Shown one piece after another: positions 24,177-33,633 of a stretch of 64,000 bases of DNA; position 1 is the first letter of the stretch; each line of letters starts with the position of its first letter. Position numbers and translations under genes: made by a program. Source of the stretch: Sandaracinaceae bacterium (GTDB taxonomy: Bacteria > Myxococcota_A > Polyangia > Polyangiales > JADJQN01); NCBI GenBank assembly GCA_016712745.1, contig JADJQN010000015.1:372001-436000 (forward strand), given 5' to 3'. The notes beneath the pieces are model-generated. The model saw nothing but the letters and a program-made list of their open reading frames with translations. It made no database searches and was not told the origin of the DNA.

Positions 24177-24947
24177 ATGACGATGAACGTAGAAGTTAGC
24201 AAGCCCACACCCAACACGATGAGCGCCGCGGAGAAGCAAGCGCGCATCGATCTCGCTGCCTGCTATCGCTTGGTCGCGCACTACGGCTGGGACGATATGA
24301 TCTTCACGCATATCTCAGCGCGCATACCAGGTGCCGAGCACCACTTCCTAATCAATCCATTTGGCATGCTCTTCAGCGAGATCACCGCGTCGAGTCTCAT
24401 CAAGGTCGACCACGACGCGAATATGATCGAACCGTCGAGCTATTTCGTGAACCCAGCGGGCTTTACGATTCACAGCGCTGTGCATATGGCGCATCCGACT
24501 GCGGGATGCGTGCTGCATCTTCACACGCGCGCGGGCATTGCCGTGTCTGCGCAGAAAGAAGGATTGCAGCCCCTTTCACAGATGGCACTCGTCTTTCACG
24601 ACCGCGTCGCCTATCACGACTACGAAGGCATCGCCCTCGACTTGAGCGAACGCGAACGTCTCGTTAAAGATCTTGGCGACAAGCGTGCGCTCATCTTGCG
24701 CAATCACGGAACGCTCACTTGGGGCGCGACCGTAGCTGAAGCTTTCCAACGCATGTACTGGCTGGAGCGCGCATGCGACGCGCAGATTGCCGCACAGGCC
24801 GGTGGCACACCTCTTCATTTACCGTCGCAACAGTCGCGTGAAACCGCGGCGATGCAGGGCGAGCTGATTTGGACCGGTGCGGCCGGTCTGGCGTGGCCGG
24901 CTCTTTTGCGCATGCTCGACAAAAAAGATCCCAGCTACCGCACGTGA
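24177..24947 (+). CDS. Class II aldolase/adducin family protein
   Basis: 256 residues. The family's zinc site is visible as HLH at residues 114 and 116 and H177 in 'RNHGTLTWG', with 'DMIFTHISARIPG' near residue 40 as the phosphate/substrate region. Relatives (fuculose-phosphate aldolase, adducin-like proteins) cleave or bind sugar-phosphate-like substrates, but this long subfamily is often of unknown specificity. Its stop overlaps the GTG start of the next gene (GTGA), so the two are coupled. The N-terminal 15 residues look disordered. Confidence 0.85.
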   Translation: MTMNVEVSKPTPNTMSAAEKQARIDLAACYRLVAHYGWDDMIFTHISARIPGAEHHFLINPFGMLFSEITASSLIKVDHDANMIEPSSYFVNPAGFTIHSAVHMAHPTAGCVLHLHTRAGIAVSAQKEGLQPLSQMALVFHDRVAYHDYEGIALDLSERERLVKDLGDKRALILRNHGTLTWGATVAEAFQRMYWLERACDAQIAAQAGGTPLHLPSQQSRETAAMQGELIWTGAAGLAWPALLRMLDKKDPSYRT

Positions 24948-26323
24948 ACGAGTTTCGCGCCGCAGTCGCAAAACAGTTCCCGGAAGACTTCGCGAGCTCC
25001 GAGCCGTCGGACCTTGAAACGTACGGGCGCGATTGGACCCGCGTGTTCGTGCCAGCTCCGTCGCTCGTATGCTTTCCGCGTACGACCGACGAGGTTGCGC
25101 GCCTCGTACGCCTCGCTAACGAGCATAAGGTCGCCGTCGTCCCGTCCGGCGGACGCACCGGCTTGGCCGGTGGTGCGGTGGCGAGGAACGGCGAGGTCAT
25201 TCTGTCGATGTCGCGCATGCGTCGCATGGACGCAATCGATGAGCTCGGCATGACGGTGCGCGTGCAGGCTGGCGCCGTAACGGAGGCGGTGCACCAGCAC
25301 GTGGCGGAGAAAGGCCTGACTTGGCCTGTGGACTTCGCATCAAAAGGTTCGAGCCAGGTCGGTGGAAATATTGCGACCAATGCGGGCGGCGTGAAAGTCA
25401 TTCGCTATGGGCTCACGCGTCAGTGGGTGCTTGGTTTGGAGGTTGTGACGGGGAGGGGCGAGGTGCTCGAGCTCAATGGTTCGCTCGAGAAGAACAACAC
25501 CGGTGTCGATTTGCGTCAGCTCTTTATTGGCAGCGAAGGCGTGCTCGGCGTGATCACCGAGGCGACGCTCAAGCTCACTCGTCTCCCGGGACAGCTCGAT
25601 GTTTTCTTGTTCGCGGTGCCGAGCCTTTCATCCGTGCTCACGCTATTCGCGTCGGCGCGCAAGGCTGCATTCACGGTGATGGCGTACGAGTTTTTCACCG
25701 ACAAGTGCCTCGCCCGTGTGAGGCAGCACCGCAAAGTGCGTGAGCCGTTCGCGACCTCGTCATCCCATTACGTGCTTCTCGAAGTCGAAGCGCATGATCG
25801 TGAAGGCCTCGACTCGTGGTTCGCGGATCTGGTCGAACGCGAGCTTGTGAGCGACGGAACGCTCGGGCAATCGTCGTCGCAGAACCAGGCTTTGTGGACG
25901 TTGCGCGAGGGCATCAGCGAGAGCCTTTCCGCAACGGGCTTTCCGCACAAGAACGACATCTCGCTACCCATCCATGCGCTCGCGGCTTTTTGCGCAGAGC
26001 TCGATGCGGTTTTCGAGACGCGCTATCCGGGTTGGGAGATTTGCCTCTTCGGACACATCGGCGACGGCAACCTCCACGTGAACATCATGAAGCCGGACGG
26101 AATGGACACGGCCGAATTCCTCACGCACACGCATGAGGCGGACCGCACGATGTTCAAGCTCGTGCAAAAGCACGGCGGTAGCATCAGCGCCGAACACGGC
26201 ATCGGCTTGCTCAAAAAAGATTTCCTCTCGTTCACGCGCTCGCGTGAAGAAATCGAGATTATGCGCGCCATGAAACGCGTTCTCGATCCCAACGGGGTTT
26301 TGAACCCGGGGAAGATCTTCTAA
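24944..26323 (+). CDS. FAD-linked dehydrogenase, D-2-hydroxyglutarate dehydrogenase-like
   Basis: 459 residues from GTG 24944, coupled to the aldolase. The PCMH-type FAD domain has 'VVPSGGRTGLAGGAV' (about 65-80), 'GSSQVGGNIATNAGG' (about 135-150) and 'KNNTGVDLRQLFIGSEGVLGVITEATL' (about 185-210). The C-terminal catalytic domain has 'GHIGDGNLHVN' and 'AEHGIG', the metal ligands (two His and a Glu) of D-2-hydroxyglutarate and D-lactate dehydrogenases. The likeness is closest to the D2HGDH type. It should oxidise a D-2-hydroxyacid and pass electrons via FAD. The gene overlaps serA by 4 bases, tail to tail. Confidence 0.8.
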   Translation: MNEFRAAVAKQFPEDFASSEPSDLETYGRDWTRVFVPAPSLVCFPRTTDEVARLVRLANEHKVAVVPSGGRTGLAGGAVARNGEVILSMSRMRRMDAIDELGMTVRVQAGAVTEAVHQHVAEKGLTWPVDFASKGSSQVGGNIATNAGGVKVIRYGLTRQWVLGLEVVTGRGEVLELNGSLEKNNTGVDLRQLFIGSEGVLGVITEATLKLTRLPGQLDVFLFAVPSLSSVLTLFASARKAAFTVMAYEFFTDKCLARVRQHRKVREPFATSSSHYVLLEVEAHDREGLDSWFADLVERELVSDGTLGQSSSQNQALWTLREGISESLSATGFPHKNDISLPIHALAAFCAELDAVFETRYPGWEICLFGHIGDGNLHVNIMKPDGMDTAEFLTHTHEADRTMFKLVQKHGGSISAEHGIGLLKKDFLSFTRSREEIEIMRAMKRVLDPNGVLNPGKIF

Positions 26324-27534
26324 CTAAGGGCGCGTACGCGGATTGTGGTTTCGAGCTTGGTCATTGCTTGGCAGACCGCTTCCGTCACGGGCTTGTCGAG
26401 ATCGATGATGAGATAGCCGATGTCGGAGTTGGTCGACAGAACCTGAGCAAGCACGTTGGCTTGATGGTCCGAGACGATGCGGTTGATGTCGCGCAAAACG
26501 CCGGGAACGTTCTTGTGGATGTTCGTAATGCGATGCGTGCCCGGCGTGATCCCGAGCTCGACTTGCGGCATGTTCACCGAGGCGGTCGTCGCCCCCGTGC
26601 GAATGTACTTCGTGAGACTCGTCGCAACCTCGCGACCGATGGCCTCTTGTGCTTCAAGCGTCGAGCCCCCGATGTGCGGCGTGAGAATGACATTCGGCAG
26701 ATCTTGGAGCGCCGTTTTGAAGCCGTCCGAGGTGTTGGCCTCTGGTTCTTCTGGGTAGACGTCAATCGCTGCACCGCCAACGTGATTGGACTTGATCGTG
26801 TCGCGCAACGCATCGATGTCGACGACGGTGCCGCGGCTGGCGTTGATCAAGCATGCGCCCTTTTTCATCGTCGCAAGCTCGTGCGCGCCGATCATCATGT
26901 GCGTTTGCGGCGTCGCGGGAACGTGAACCGTCACAAAGTCGGACTGCGCGAGTACGGCTTCGAGCGTGGGGCTCGGCTGGTTATTACCCATCGGAAGCTG
27001 CGTACTGATGTCATAGAAAACGACGCGCATGCCAAACGCTTCAGCGAGCACGCCAACCTGACGCCCTATATGCCCGTAACCGACGACGCCCAACGTCTTG
27101 CCACGCACCTCGTGAGCGCCAGTCGCTACTTTACGCCAATGCCCGGTATGCATTTCGCGCACGCGGTCGCCAAGGTGACGTGAAAGCATCACGACCTCGG
27201 CGAGCACAAGCTCCGCCACGCTACGCGTGTTGCTGAAGGGCGCGTTGAACACGGCGACGCCGCGCCGCATTGCTTCGTCGAGTGCGATTTGATTGGTGCC
27301 TATGCAGAACGCGCCGATCGCAGCGAGCTGAGTCGCTCCGGCAAGGACCTTGGGCGTGACTTGCGTCTTGGAACGGATGCCAAGAACGTTTACCGCAGCC
27401 GCGCGTGCGGCGAGCTCGGCCTCGGGGATCGATCCCGACCCGACTTCGACCGTGAACCCTTCGGCCGACAGTTGAACGCGGGCAACATCATGAATGCTTT
27501 CAAGCAAAAGGAACTTGGTCGACTCAGATCGCAT
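26320..27534 (-). CDS. serA: D-3-phosphoglycerate dehydrogenase
   Basis: 404 residues, close to E. coli SerA (410). The Rossmann motif 'GVVGYGHIGRQ' lies near residue 155, the catalytic Arg in 'NASRGTVVDI' near 240, Glu in 'PEEPEAN' near 270 and His in 'TPHIGGSTLEAQ' near 295. A C-terminal ACT domain begins near residue 330, as in serine-inhibited SerA. It catalyses the first step of serine synthesis. ATG 27534 is chosen because the longer frame to 27627 adds 31 Arg-rich residues unlike the family. It converges on the FAD dehydrogenase. Confidence 0.93.
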   Translation of the reverse strand: MRSESTKFLLLESIHDVARVQLSAEGFTVEVGSGSIPEAELAARAAAVNVLGIRSKTQVTPKVLAGATQLAAIGAFCIGTNQIALDEAMRRGVAVFNAPFSNTRSVAELVLAEVVMLSRHLGDRVREMHTGHWRKVATGAHEVRGKTLGVVGYGHIGRQVGVLAEAFGMRVVFYDISTQLPMGNNQPSPTLEAVLAQSDFVTVHVPATPQTHMMIGAHELATMKKGACLINASRGTVVDIDALRDTIKSNHVGGAAIDVYPEEPEANTSDGFKTALQDLPNVILTPHIGGSTLEAQEAIGREVATSLTKYIRTGATTASVNMPQVELGITPGTHRITNIHKNVPGVLRDINRIVSDHQANVLAQVLSTNSDIGYLIIDLDKPVTEAVCQAMTKLETTIRVRALS

Positions 27535-27613
27535 GCAGGGTGGATACGCCCTTCGCCATCCAAGTTCAAGGGCTTCGCTCTGGGTTTCTTGCCGCGATCT
27601 GCGCATCTCAGGG

Positions 27614-27619
27614 TAGAAT
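27614..27619 (+). promoter_or_regulatory. Putative -10 element (TAGAAT) directly before an ATG
   Basis: TAGAAT ends 6 bases before the ATG at 27626, so the predicted transcription start falls on or next to the start codon, giving a leaderless or nearly leaderless mRNA. A weak TTGCCG at 27589-27594 is 19 bases upstream. No Shine-Dalgarno precedes this ATG, which agrees. Confidence 0.4.
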
Positions 27620-27625
27620 GGGATC

Positions 27626-30148
27626 ATGCTTGAACGTCAGATTCGCTTGGCCTTAGCAGTGTTCGCAGTGGGTTCGGTTCTTTCGGGGCTCGCGCTCTCG
27701 GGATGTGGAAGCAAGGCAGACCCGGCGCTGGATCCGATCTCTCCACAGACAGTCTCTGTCAGTGAGACACTTCGCGTTCCGCTGACTGTTACGAATCCCG
27801 ATGGCGTCGCGATCACGGGCTTTCGATTCGAAGCGCCCGACCTCGAAGATCTTCCCGGCTTTTCACGCTCAGCCGGCATCTCGGGGACGACCGGTGGCGG
27901 CGAGTTCCGCTTCACACCGCTCGCAAGTCACGTGGGCACCTTTGATATCACGTTCATCATGACCTGGTCGGGCGGCGAGGATCGTCAGTCGACTGTCATC
28001 GAAGTCGAGCCGGCTGCCAACACAGCGCCAGTCTTCCTCCGTCCAGGCGCAGGCGGCACTTACGATCTCACACGCAATCCATGCGTCGACTTCGACATCG
28101 AAGTGCGCGACGACGATTCGACGAACGTCCAGATTAACTCGCGTGTGGATCTCCCGCAGGGCGCAACGCTCTACGACGGCGGCAACAAGACCGGGAACTT
28201 TCACTGGTGCCCTACGCCTGACCAGGTGAGCTCGTCCCTTCGCTACACAATTGCGATCGAAGCGGCAGACGAAGACGACGGACACGCACCGACGGAGAAA
28301 GATTACATCGTCGTGCTGCGCGGCACAGCCCGCCCCGATTGCCCAGGCGACGCGCCAACCATTTCTGTCACAGCTCCGTCCGATGGCAGCAGCGTGACGT
28401 ACAACGGCGGCTTCGCAGTCACAGTCAACGCTAGCGACGACATGGGTCTACGCGATGCGCCGCTCCTCTACTACACCACGACCGAGCCCGAAGACATCTC
28501 CAACCCAGATGTCACCTCGTTCTCGCAGATCGCTTTCGCGCCGGGCTCGTCCGGTACTTTCAGTGCGCGCGTTCCGTCCCTTGGCCTCGAAGAAGGCGAC
28601 GAGGCACAGGTTTGGATTGTGGCGAGCGCCATCGACAACGACGACACAACGGGTACGTCCTGCGATCACCAGACCGATACGGCCGTGCTTTCGTTCACGG
28701 CGGTTGGCGCATCGGCGGCATCCAATGGCGCGGCTTGCGATGCATGCGGCGCATCAACTGAGTGTTCGTCGGGAATCTGCGCGTCGGCTGCTGGTGGAGC
28801 TCAATGCCTCGATTCGTGTGCAGGCGGCGAAAGCTGCGCCTCAGGAAGCTGCGTTAGTGTCACGAGCGTCGATGGCGCCGTGACCATGGCGTGCGGCGAC
28901 GTTGCTGCGGCCTGCACGACCACGAGCGAGTGTACGAACGACTCGCATGAGCCGAACAACGACATCACGCAGGCCACCGAGCTTTCCGGATCTTCTTCCG
29001 GACAAATTTGTCCCTTGGATGCTGACTACTACAGCGTGTCTGCCACTGCAGGCACGCGCGTGTCGTTCACCGTTGACGGCTTCACGTCGGAAGACGGCGA
29101 CCTCGATTTGGAAATCGTGAACGCGGGCGGCACCATCGTCGCTTTGAGCGCCGGCACCGATGACAGCGAGACCGCGGGCTATTGCTTGAACACGGGGGCA
29201 ACCATTTACGCGCGCGTAGTGGGCTATCGATTGGCCGCGAACAGCTACTCGATCAGCACAACATCCGCTGCGTGTGCGGCTTGCTCGGACGACTCAGGCG
29301 AGAACGACGACACGTTCGCAACGGCTCGCAATCTGACAGGCACCGACGGCGACCGCTTGTTCGACGGCACCATCTGCCCGGCCGACGATGATTTCATCGG
29401 CTTCGACGTGACGACCGCTGGAGCGGTGCGCATCGAGCTCGCCACCGAAGGCGCGGGCGATCTGGATATCGAGCTTTTGGGGACGACCGGGCGCATCGCC
29501 ATCTCGGAGGAAGCGGGCGGCGACGAGCTCATCGTGCAGACACTCGCCGCAGGTCATTACGTCGTGCACGTTTACGGCTTCGATGACGCAAGTGGCGACT
29601 ACGTCGGCAGCATCAACACTACGGCGACCACGACGTGTGCATCCACCGATGACTGCCCGCTCGATACGGTGTGCAACGCAAGTCGCTGCGTGAGCGATGT
29701 CTGCACCTCGACGTCGATGTGTCCGTCAGGTCATATCTGTCCGGTTGCGGGTCCCGGCTCGGCCGTGCGTCATTGCGCGCCCGATTGCGACACCAACAAC
29801 GATTGCCGTGAGCCCTCGACACAAGCGTGCAAGCGCTTTGCGGAAGGCCACGGTGGCGGAAGACGTGGTTCGGCGCCCAACGGAGCCGCGTGCGCGAGCT
29901 TCTCGGATTGTGGTGGTCAGCGTTCGTGCATGCCGTATCCGTCAGGCTACTGCGCGCGCGCGGGCTGCACGACAAACTCCGAGTGCGAAGCCGGTACCTA
30001 CTGCGGAACCGTGAGCGGCGTTGGCGTCTGCGTGCTTGATTGCACGAGCACACCGAGCGTTTGCCGCAGCGGCTACACATGTTCGACGCTCAGTGATGCG
30101 GCGGGTGCTTCGCGTCATGCGTGCGTTCCTGCGATGAGCGGGGGTTGA
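27626..30148 (+). CDS. Large lipoprotein with cadherin/Ig-like and PPC-type domains
   Basis: 840 residues. The signal ends with lipobox SGCG (near residue 26). The N-terminal part has Ig/cadherin-like beta domains ('QTVSVSETLRVPLTVTNPDG', about 40-225). Cys-rich segments follow (about 370-430). Two PPC-like jelly rolls follow, each introduced by an E/N-N-D signature ('SHEPNNDITQATELSG' and 'GENDDTFATARNLTG') with 'DADYYSV' and 'DDDFIGF'. A final EGF/Dickkopf-like Cys-rich tail ends the protein. It is probably a secreted, outer-membrane-anchored adhesin. It is closely followed by the protease-like gene. Confidence 0.7.
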   Translation: MLERQIRLALAVFAVGSVLSGLALSGCGSKADPALDPISPQTVSVSETLRVPLTVTNPDGVAITGFRFEAPDLEDLPGFSRSAGISGTTGGGEFRFTPLASHVGTFDITFIMTWSGGEDRQSTVIEVEPAANTAPVFLRPGAGGTYDLTRNPCVDFDIEVRDDDSTNVQINSRVDLPQGATLYDGGNKTGNFHWCPTPDQVSSSLRYTIAIEAADEDDGHAPTEKDYIVVLRGTARPDCPGDAPTISVTAPSDGSSVTYNGGFAVTVNASDDMGLRDAPLLYYTTTEPEDISNPDVTSFSQIAFAPGSSGTFSARVPSLGLEEGDEAQVWIVASAIDNDDTTGTSCDHQTDTAVLSFTAVGASAASNGAACDACGASTECSSGICASAAGGAQCLDSCAGGESCASGSCVSVTSVDGAVTMACGDVAAACTTTSECTNDSHEPNNDITQATELSGSSSGQICPLDADYYSVSATAGTRVSFTVDGFTSEDGDLDLEIVNAGGTIVALSAGTDDSETAGYCLNTGATIYARVVGYRLAANSYSISTTSAACAACSDDSGENDDTFATARNLTGTDGDRLFDGTICPADDDFIGFDVTTAGAVRIELATEGAGDLDIELLGTTGRIAISEEAGGDELIVQTLAAGHYVVHVYGFDDASGDYVGSINTTATTTCASTDDCPLDTVCNASRCVSDVCTSTSMCPSGHICPVAGPGSAVRHCAPDCDTNNDCREPSTQACKRFAEGHGGGRRGSAPNGAACASFSDCGGQRSCMPYPSGYCARAGCTTNSECEAGTYCGTVSGVGVCVLDCTSTPSVCRSGYTCSTLSDAAGASRHACVPAMSGG

Positions 30149-30150
30149 TC

Positions 30151-31989
30151 GTGTTTGCCCGTCGTTTCGTTGGTGCGCTTTTGTTGGCCGCATTGGGTGC
30201 GTGCGGCAGCGAGACGCCGTTGCCGAGCGCACTGCCGCCGGTGCTCGATGCGGTTTCGGGGCCCACACCGATCCTTCCCGGTAGCATTTTGCACGCCAGC
30301 GGGACGGCCGATGGCGAACTAAGCTTGGTTCTCACCGATGTCGATTCGCAAACGAGCATCACGCTAGAGCTCGACGCGGGCGCGCTGCGCGATGAGCTCA
30401 TTTTCGATGTCACAGCGGATGCGATCACGGAGCTCGGCGAAGGCGAACACACTCTGACCGCGAAGCTCGTCGTCGGCACCCTTGCAAGCAACGAAGTCGA
30501 TGTGACGCTCACATTCGCAAGCTCGCTCGATGTTGCGCTCGATGACGTACCCGATGGAGACGTGCATCGCAACGACATCATTGTCATTCACGGCGACGGC
30601 TTTCTCGCCCCGGGCGAGGGCACTGTAGTGGCGAGCATCGACGGTTCGTTCACGCGTGATTCGGGCGGAAGCCCGGTGACGGTCAGCGCCACCGAGACCG
30701 TCGTGCAAGCCGAGCTTTATTCGCGCGACCGCGGCTTGCTTCGACTCACTACCGATTTGGGTGGTGTAGGCCCAGGAACCTTCGTTGGTACCGTGACGCT
30801 GGCTTCGACGCCGATTGATGGGGCGCCAAGCGATTCCGCGGCGGTCAACGTGAGCTTTCATTTCGGGTTGCCGGAAGTCATTGCGCTCACTCCCACGTCC
30901 GCATCGCTTGGTGCATACGTCACGTTGCAAGGCGCGGGATTTCTCGGCGGCGCCGATCGACCTGACGAGACCACTTCGCTCTATCTCGAGGGAATGTTTA
31001 CGCCGCGTTTCGGAGATGCGGCGCCGTTCGGTCCGGTAGAACCAGTTTCGGAATTCGTCACGGGGCAAGCGGTTCGCTTCACAATCGAGACCGCGATCGA
31101 CGAAGACAACCTTCTTGTCTCGAGCCTCTTCGGTGCAGCGCGCGGACTATTCCGCGGCACCGCTGAAGTGGTCGTTGGGCGCGGCTCTGAGGAAGCGCGT
31201 AGCGGTCCGACCGAGGGTGGATTCGTATTGGGTGCAGTGAAGCAGGTTGTCTACTTGCGCTTCTTGCCAGGCTTTTACGACAGCCTCTCGCGCTTCGGTC
31301 TCGGATCAGCGGCGGGGGCTATCGAAGACGGAATCAAGGAGCGAATCGAGACCATCTACATGGATTACAATGTCGACGTTCGCCTCGATGAGCCACAGGA
31401 TTACAAGCTCTACGCCATCATCGAGATCGGCGGGCCCGATCCGAACGGTACGGGACTCTTCGGTTACGACAACTCTCCCGGAAAAGACATCGGCAACATT
31501 CGCCTCTACGATGAAATCGGAGGCCTCAACGCCGAGACGCAGAGCGACGGCGCGGCAGGCTACGGCGGCGTCTTCGTCGATTCGCTTTTGTTCTTCTCTT
31601 CACACCCCGAACTGCCAGGGTCCAACAGCTTCCTCGAACCCGAACCGCTCTTCGACGAAATCTTTGATCCGGTGCGCGCGCGCCAGGCCACGCTGGCCGA
31701 AGTCGAGGGCGAGGGCGATCCGGCACGCGTCGCAGAAGTCGCACGCGCCGTGCGAGCGCTATCATCCATCATTGGCGAAACAACCTCGCACGAGCTTGGT
31801 CACAGCTTGGGCTTAGCCCAACCCTACGGCCCGCTCGACGCCTATCATGACGAAGGCGACGAAGAGGGCTGCATCATGGAGCCCGGCGGCGCACGCCCCA
31901 TCGGCGAAAGGGCCGCCGAGCCGGGCTTCGCTGAAACCCACTTCTGCTACGACGAGCCTGACTACTTGATGAGCATCCTCGCTCGATAG
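30151..31989 (+). CDS. Lipoprotein with HExxH metalloprotease motif
   Basis: 612 residues from GTG 30151, two bases after the previous stop. The lipobox (GACG) follows 'LLLAALGAC'. The middle contains IPT/TIG-like beta domains ('PEVIALTPTSASLGAYVTLQGAGF'). The C terminus carries 'TTSHELGHSLGLAQPYG', an HExxHxxG metal-site pattern, followed by 'GCIMEPGG', which could be the metzincin Met-turn. A secreted, membrane-anchored zinc protease is likely, coupled in expression with the preceding adhesin-like protein. An upstream in-frame ATG at 30121 overlaps the earlier gene and lacks a signal peptide. Confidence 0.7.
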   Translation: MFARRFVGALLLAALGACGSETPLPSALPPVLDAVSGPTPILPGSILHASGTADGELSLVLTDVDSQTSITLELDAGALRDELIFDVTADAITELGEGEHTLTAKLVVGTLASNEVDVTLTFASSLDVALDDVPDGDVHRNDIIVIHGDGFLAPGEGTVVASIDGSFTRDSGGSPVTVSATETVVQAELYSRDRGLLRLTTDLGGVGPGTFVGTVTLASTPIDGAPSDSAAVNVSFHFGLPEVIALTPTSASLGAYVTLQGAGFLGGADRPDETTSLYLEGMFTPRFGDAAPFGPVEPVSEFVTGQAVRFTIETAIDEDNLLVSSLFGAARGLFRGTAEVVVGRGSEEARSGPTEGGFVLGAVKQVVYLRFLPGFYDSLSRFGLGSAAGAIEDGIKERIETIYMDYNVDVRLDEPQDYKLYAIIEIGGPDPNGTGLFGYDNSPGKDIGNIRLYDEIGGLNAETQSDGAAGYGGVFVDSLLFFSSHPELPGSNSFLEPEPLFDEIFDPVRARQATLAEVEGEGDPARVAEVARAVRALSSIIGETTSHELGHSLGLAQPYGPLDAYHDEGDEEGCIMEPGGARPIGERAAEPGFAETHFCYDEPDYLMSILAR

Positions 31990-32027
31990 CGTGTTTCTTG
32001 GCGGCTGATGTGCTAATACGCCGCGCC

Positions 32028-33479
32028 ATGAACAGCAAAAACAGCTTCGCTTCCCTCTTCGAAGAAGAAAACAAGAACGCCCCGAAGGCTCGCCGCTTTA
32101 AAGTCGGCGACAAGATCCGCGGCACAGTCGTGCAGGTCGGCAAGGACTCGGCGTTCGTCGAGCTTGATGGCAAGCGCCAAGCGTTCATCGACGTGAACGA
32201 GCTACGCGCCCCTGACGGAACGGTGACTGTCAAAGTGGGCGACACTCTCGACGCCGCGATTGTTTTCATCGATGACGAGACGGGTGAGGTGCGCATCGGT
32301 CGCAGCTTCGGCAAGACCGGCAATATCGCCGCCATCGAGCAGGCGCGTAACGCTGGCGTCGCCATCGACGGCAAGGTGAGCGGCATCAACAAGGGTGGCC
32401 TCGAGGTCGACTTGGATGGCGTGCGCGCGTTCTGTCCGATTTCGCAAGCTGACAACAAGTTCGTACAAGACCCGTCGCAGTTCGTCGGTCGCACGTTCTC
32501 GTTCATGGTCACGGACATCCGCGAAGGCGGAAAGAACGTTTTGCTTTCGCGTCGAGCCGTACTCGAAGAGGAAGCTCGTGGGCAGCGCGATGCTTTGTTA
32601 CGCACCCTTCAGGTTGGTAACGTTGTGCGCGGAACCGTATCGTCGATTCGCGAGTTTGGCGTCTTCGTTGACTTGGGCGGCCTTGAAGGGCTGATTCCGA
32701 ACTCCGAGCTCTCTTACGACCGTAGCGCCTCGGCGAGCGGCGTCGTGTCGCCCGGCGACGTCGTGGACGTACAGGTTCGCGAGATCAAAGAAGTCGCGCC
32801 GACGCGCCCCGGCGGCCAAACCGTGAAGGTGGCGCTTTCGCTCAAGGCACTCAGTGCAGATCCATGGATTGATGTGGATACGCAGATCACGGAAGGCAAG
32901 GTTGCGACCGGTACGGTCACGCGTCTCTTGGATTTCGGGGCCTTCGTGAAGCTTGCGCCTGGAATTGAAGGCTTGCTGCACGTTTCGGAGCTGGGCGCCA
33001 AAGTCGAGCATCCAAGCAAGGTTCTCAAGGTCGGACAGACCCTTTCCGTCGTTGTGCAAAATATCGATCGCACAAAGAAGAAGATCTCCTTAGTGCCCGC
33101 ACCGGACGGACTCGGCGTTGGCAGTACCGTCCAAAGCAATAACTTCGTCATCGGTTCCATTGTGAACGCGACCGTCGACAAGATCGAAACGTTCGGCGTC
33201 TTCGTTCAGGTCGAGGGAACCAAAGGCCGGGCCGGTCGCGGCTTGATCCCGAGCGCTGAGCTGGGCACTCCGCGCGGATCGGACACGCGCAAACTTTTTC
33301 CTGAAGGCATGAAAGTCACCGCCAAGGTTTTGGAAACCGGCGATGGACGCTTGCGCTTGTCGATCCGCAAAATCGGCGAAGACGAAGAGCGCGCCGACTT
33401 CGACGGCTACCGCGAGACTTCCGCCACAAAAACCCTAGGCACCTTCGGCGACCTCCTCGCCCAAAAGTTAAAAAAGTAA
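32028..33479 (+). CDS. Five-domain S1 RNA-binding protein (RpsA-like)
   Basis: 483 residues with five S1/OB repeats: about residues 20-80, 90-175, 183-265, 275-345 and 360-435. The canonical 'G.V..i..fG.FV.l...eGL.H.SEL' pattern is clearest in repeats 3 and 4. Ribosomal protein S1 of proteobacteria has six, so this is either a shorter S1 or a separate translation/RNA-decay factor. A TGC-TAATAC extended -10 lies at 32011-32019, 8 bases before the ATG, and no Shine-Dalgarno is seen. It is followed by an inverted-repeat element. Confidence 0.8.
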   Translation: MNSKNSFASLFEEENKNAPKARRFKVGDKIRGTVVQVGKDSAFVELDGKRQAFIDVNELRAPDGTVTVKVGDTLDAAIVFIDDETGEVRIGRSFGKTGNIAAIEQARNAGVAIDGKVSGINKGGLEVDLDGVRAFCPISQADNKFVQDPSQFVGRTFSFMVTDIREGGKNVLLSRRAVLEEEARGQRDALLRTLQVGNVVRGTVSSIREFGVFVDLGGLEGLIPNSELSYDRSASASGVVSPGDVVDVQVREIKEVAPTRPGGQTVKVALSLKALSADPWIDVDTQITEGKVATGTVTRLLDFGAFVKLAPGIEGLLHVSELGAKVEHPSKVLKVGQTLSVVVQNIDRTKKKISLVPAPDGLGVGSTVQSNNFVIGSIVNATVDKIETFGVFVQVEGTKGRAGRGLIPSAELGTPRGSDTRKLFPEGMKVTAKVLETGDGRLRLSIRKIGEDEERADFDGYRETSATKTLGTFGDLLAQKLKK

Positions 33480-33502
33480 TCCAAAGTCCGCTCCCCGGAA
33501 TT

Positions 33503-33618
33503 TCAACCGCCAAGTCACCACAAGACGCCAGCGGTTCAATCCCTCAACACAAATAGGGTTCTCTTCGTTTTTTTTTGCGGGCTCCACTGCTGGCGCTGGT
33601 GGTGACTTGGCGGTTAAC
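33503..33618 (+). repeat. Long inverted-repeat element, copy 1
   Basis: Left arm AACCGCCAAGTCACCAC (from 33505), then AAGACGCCAGCGG; right arm CTGGCGCTGGTGGTGACTTG and GCGGTT (about 33589-33614). The arms pair over some 30 bases. The centre holds a GTTTTTTTTTGCG T-run, so it can act as a terminator for the S1 gene and the convergent lipoprotein gene. It shares its arm sequence family with the element at 41121-41254. Confidence 0.75.
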
Positions 33619-33633
33619 CCTTCCTATGAGAGT

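Noticed and set aside
33503..33618. CRISPR-like repeat
   Set aside because: The arms are a single inverted repeat with no regularly spaced direct repeats or spacers; no cas genes are present anywhere in the window.
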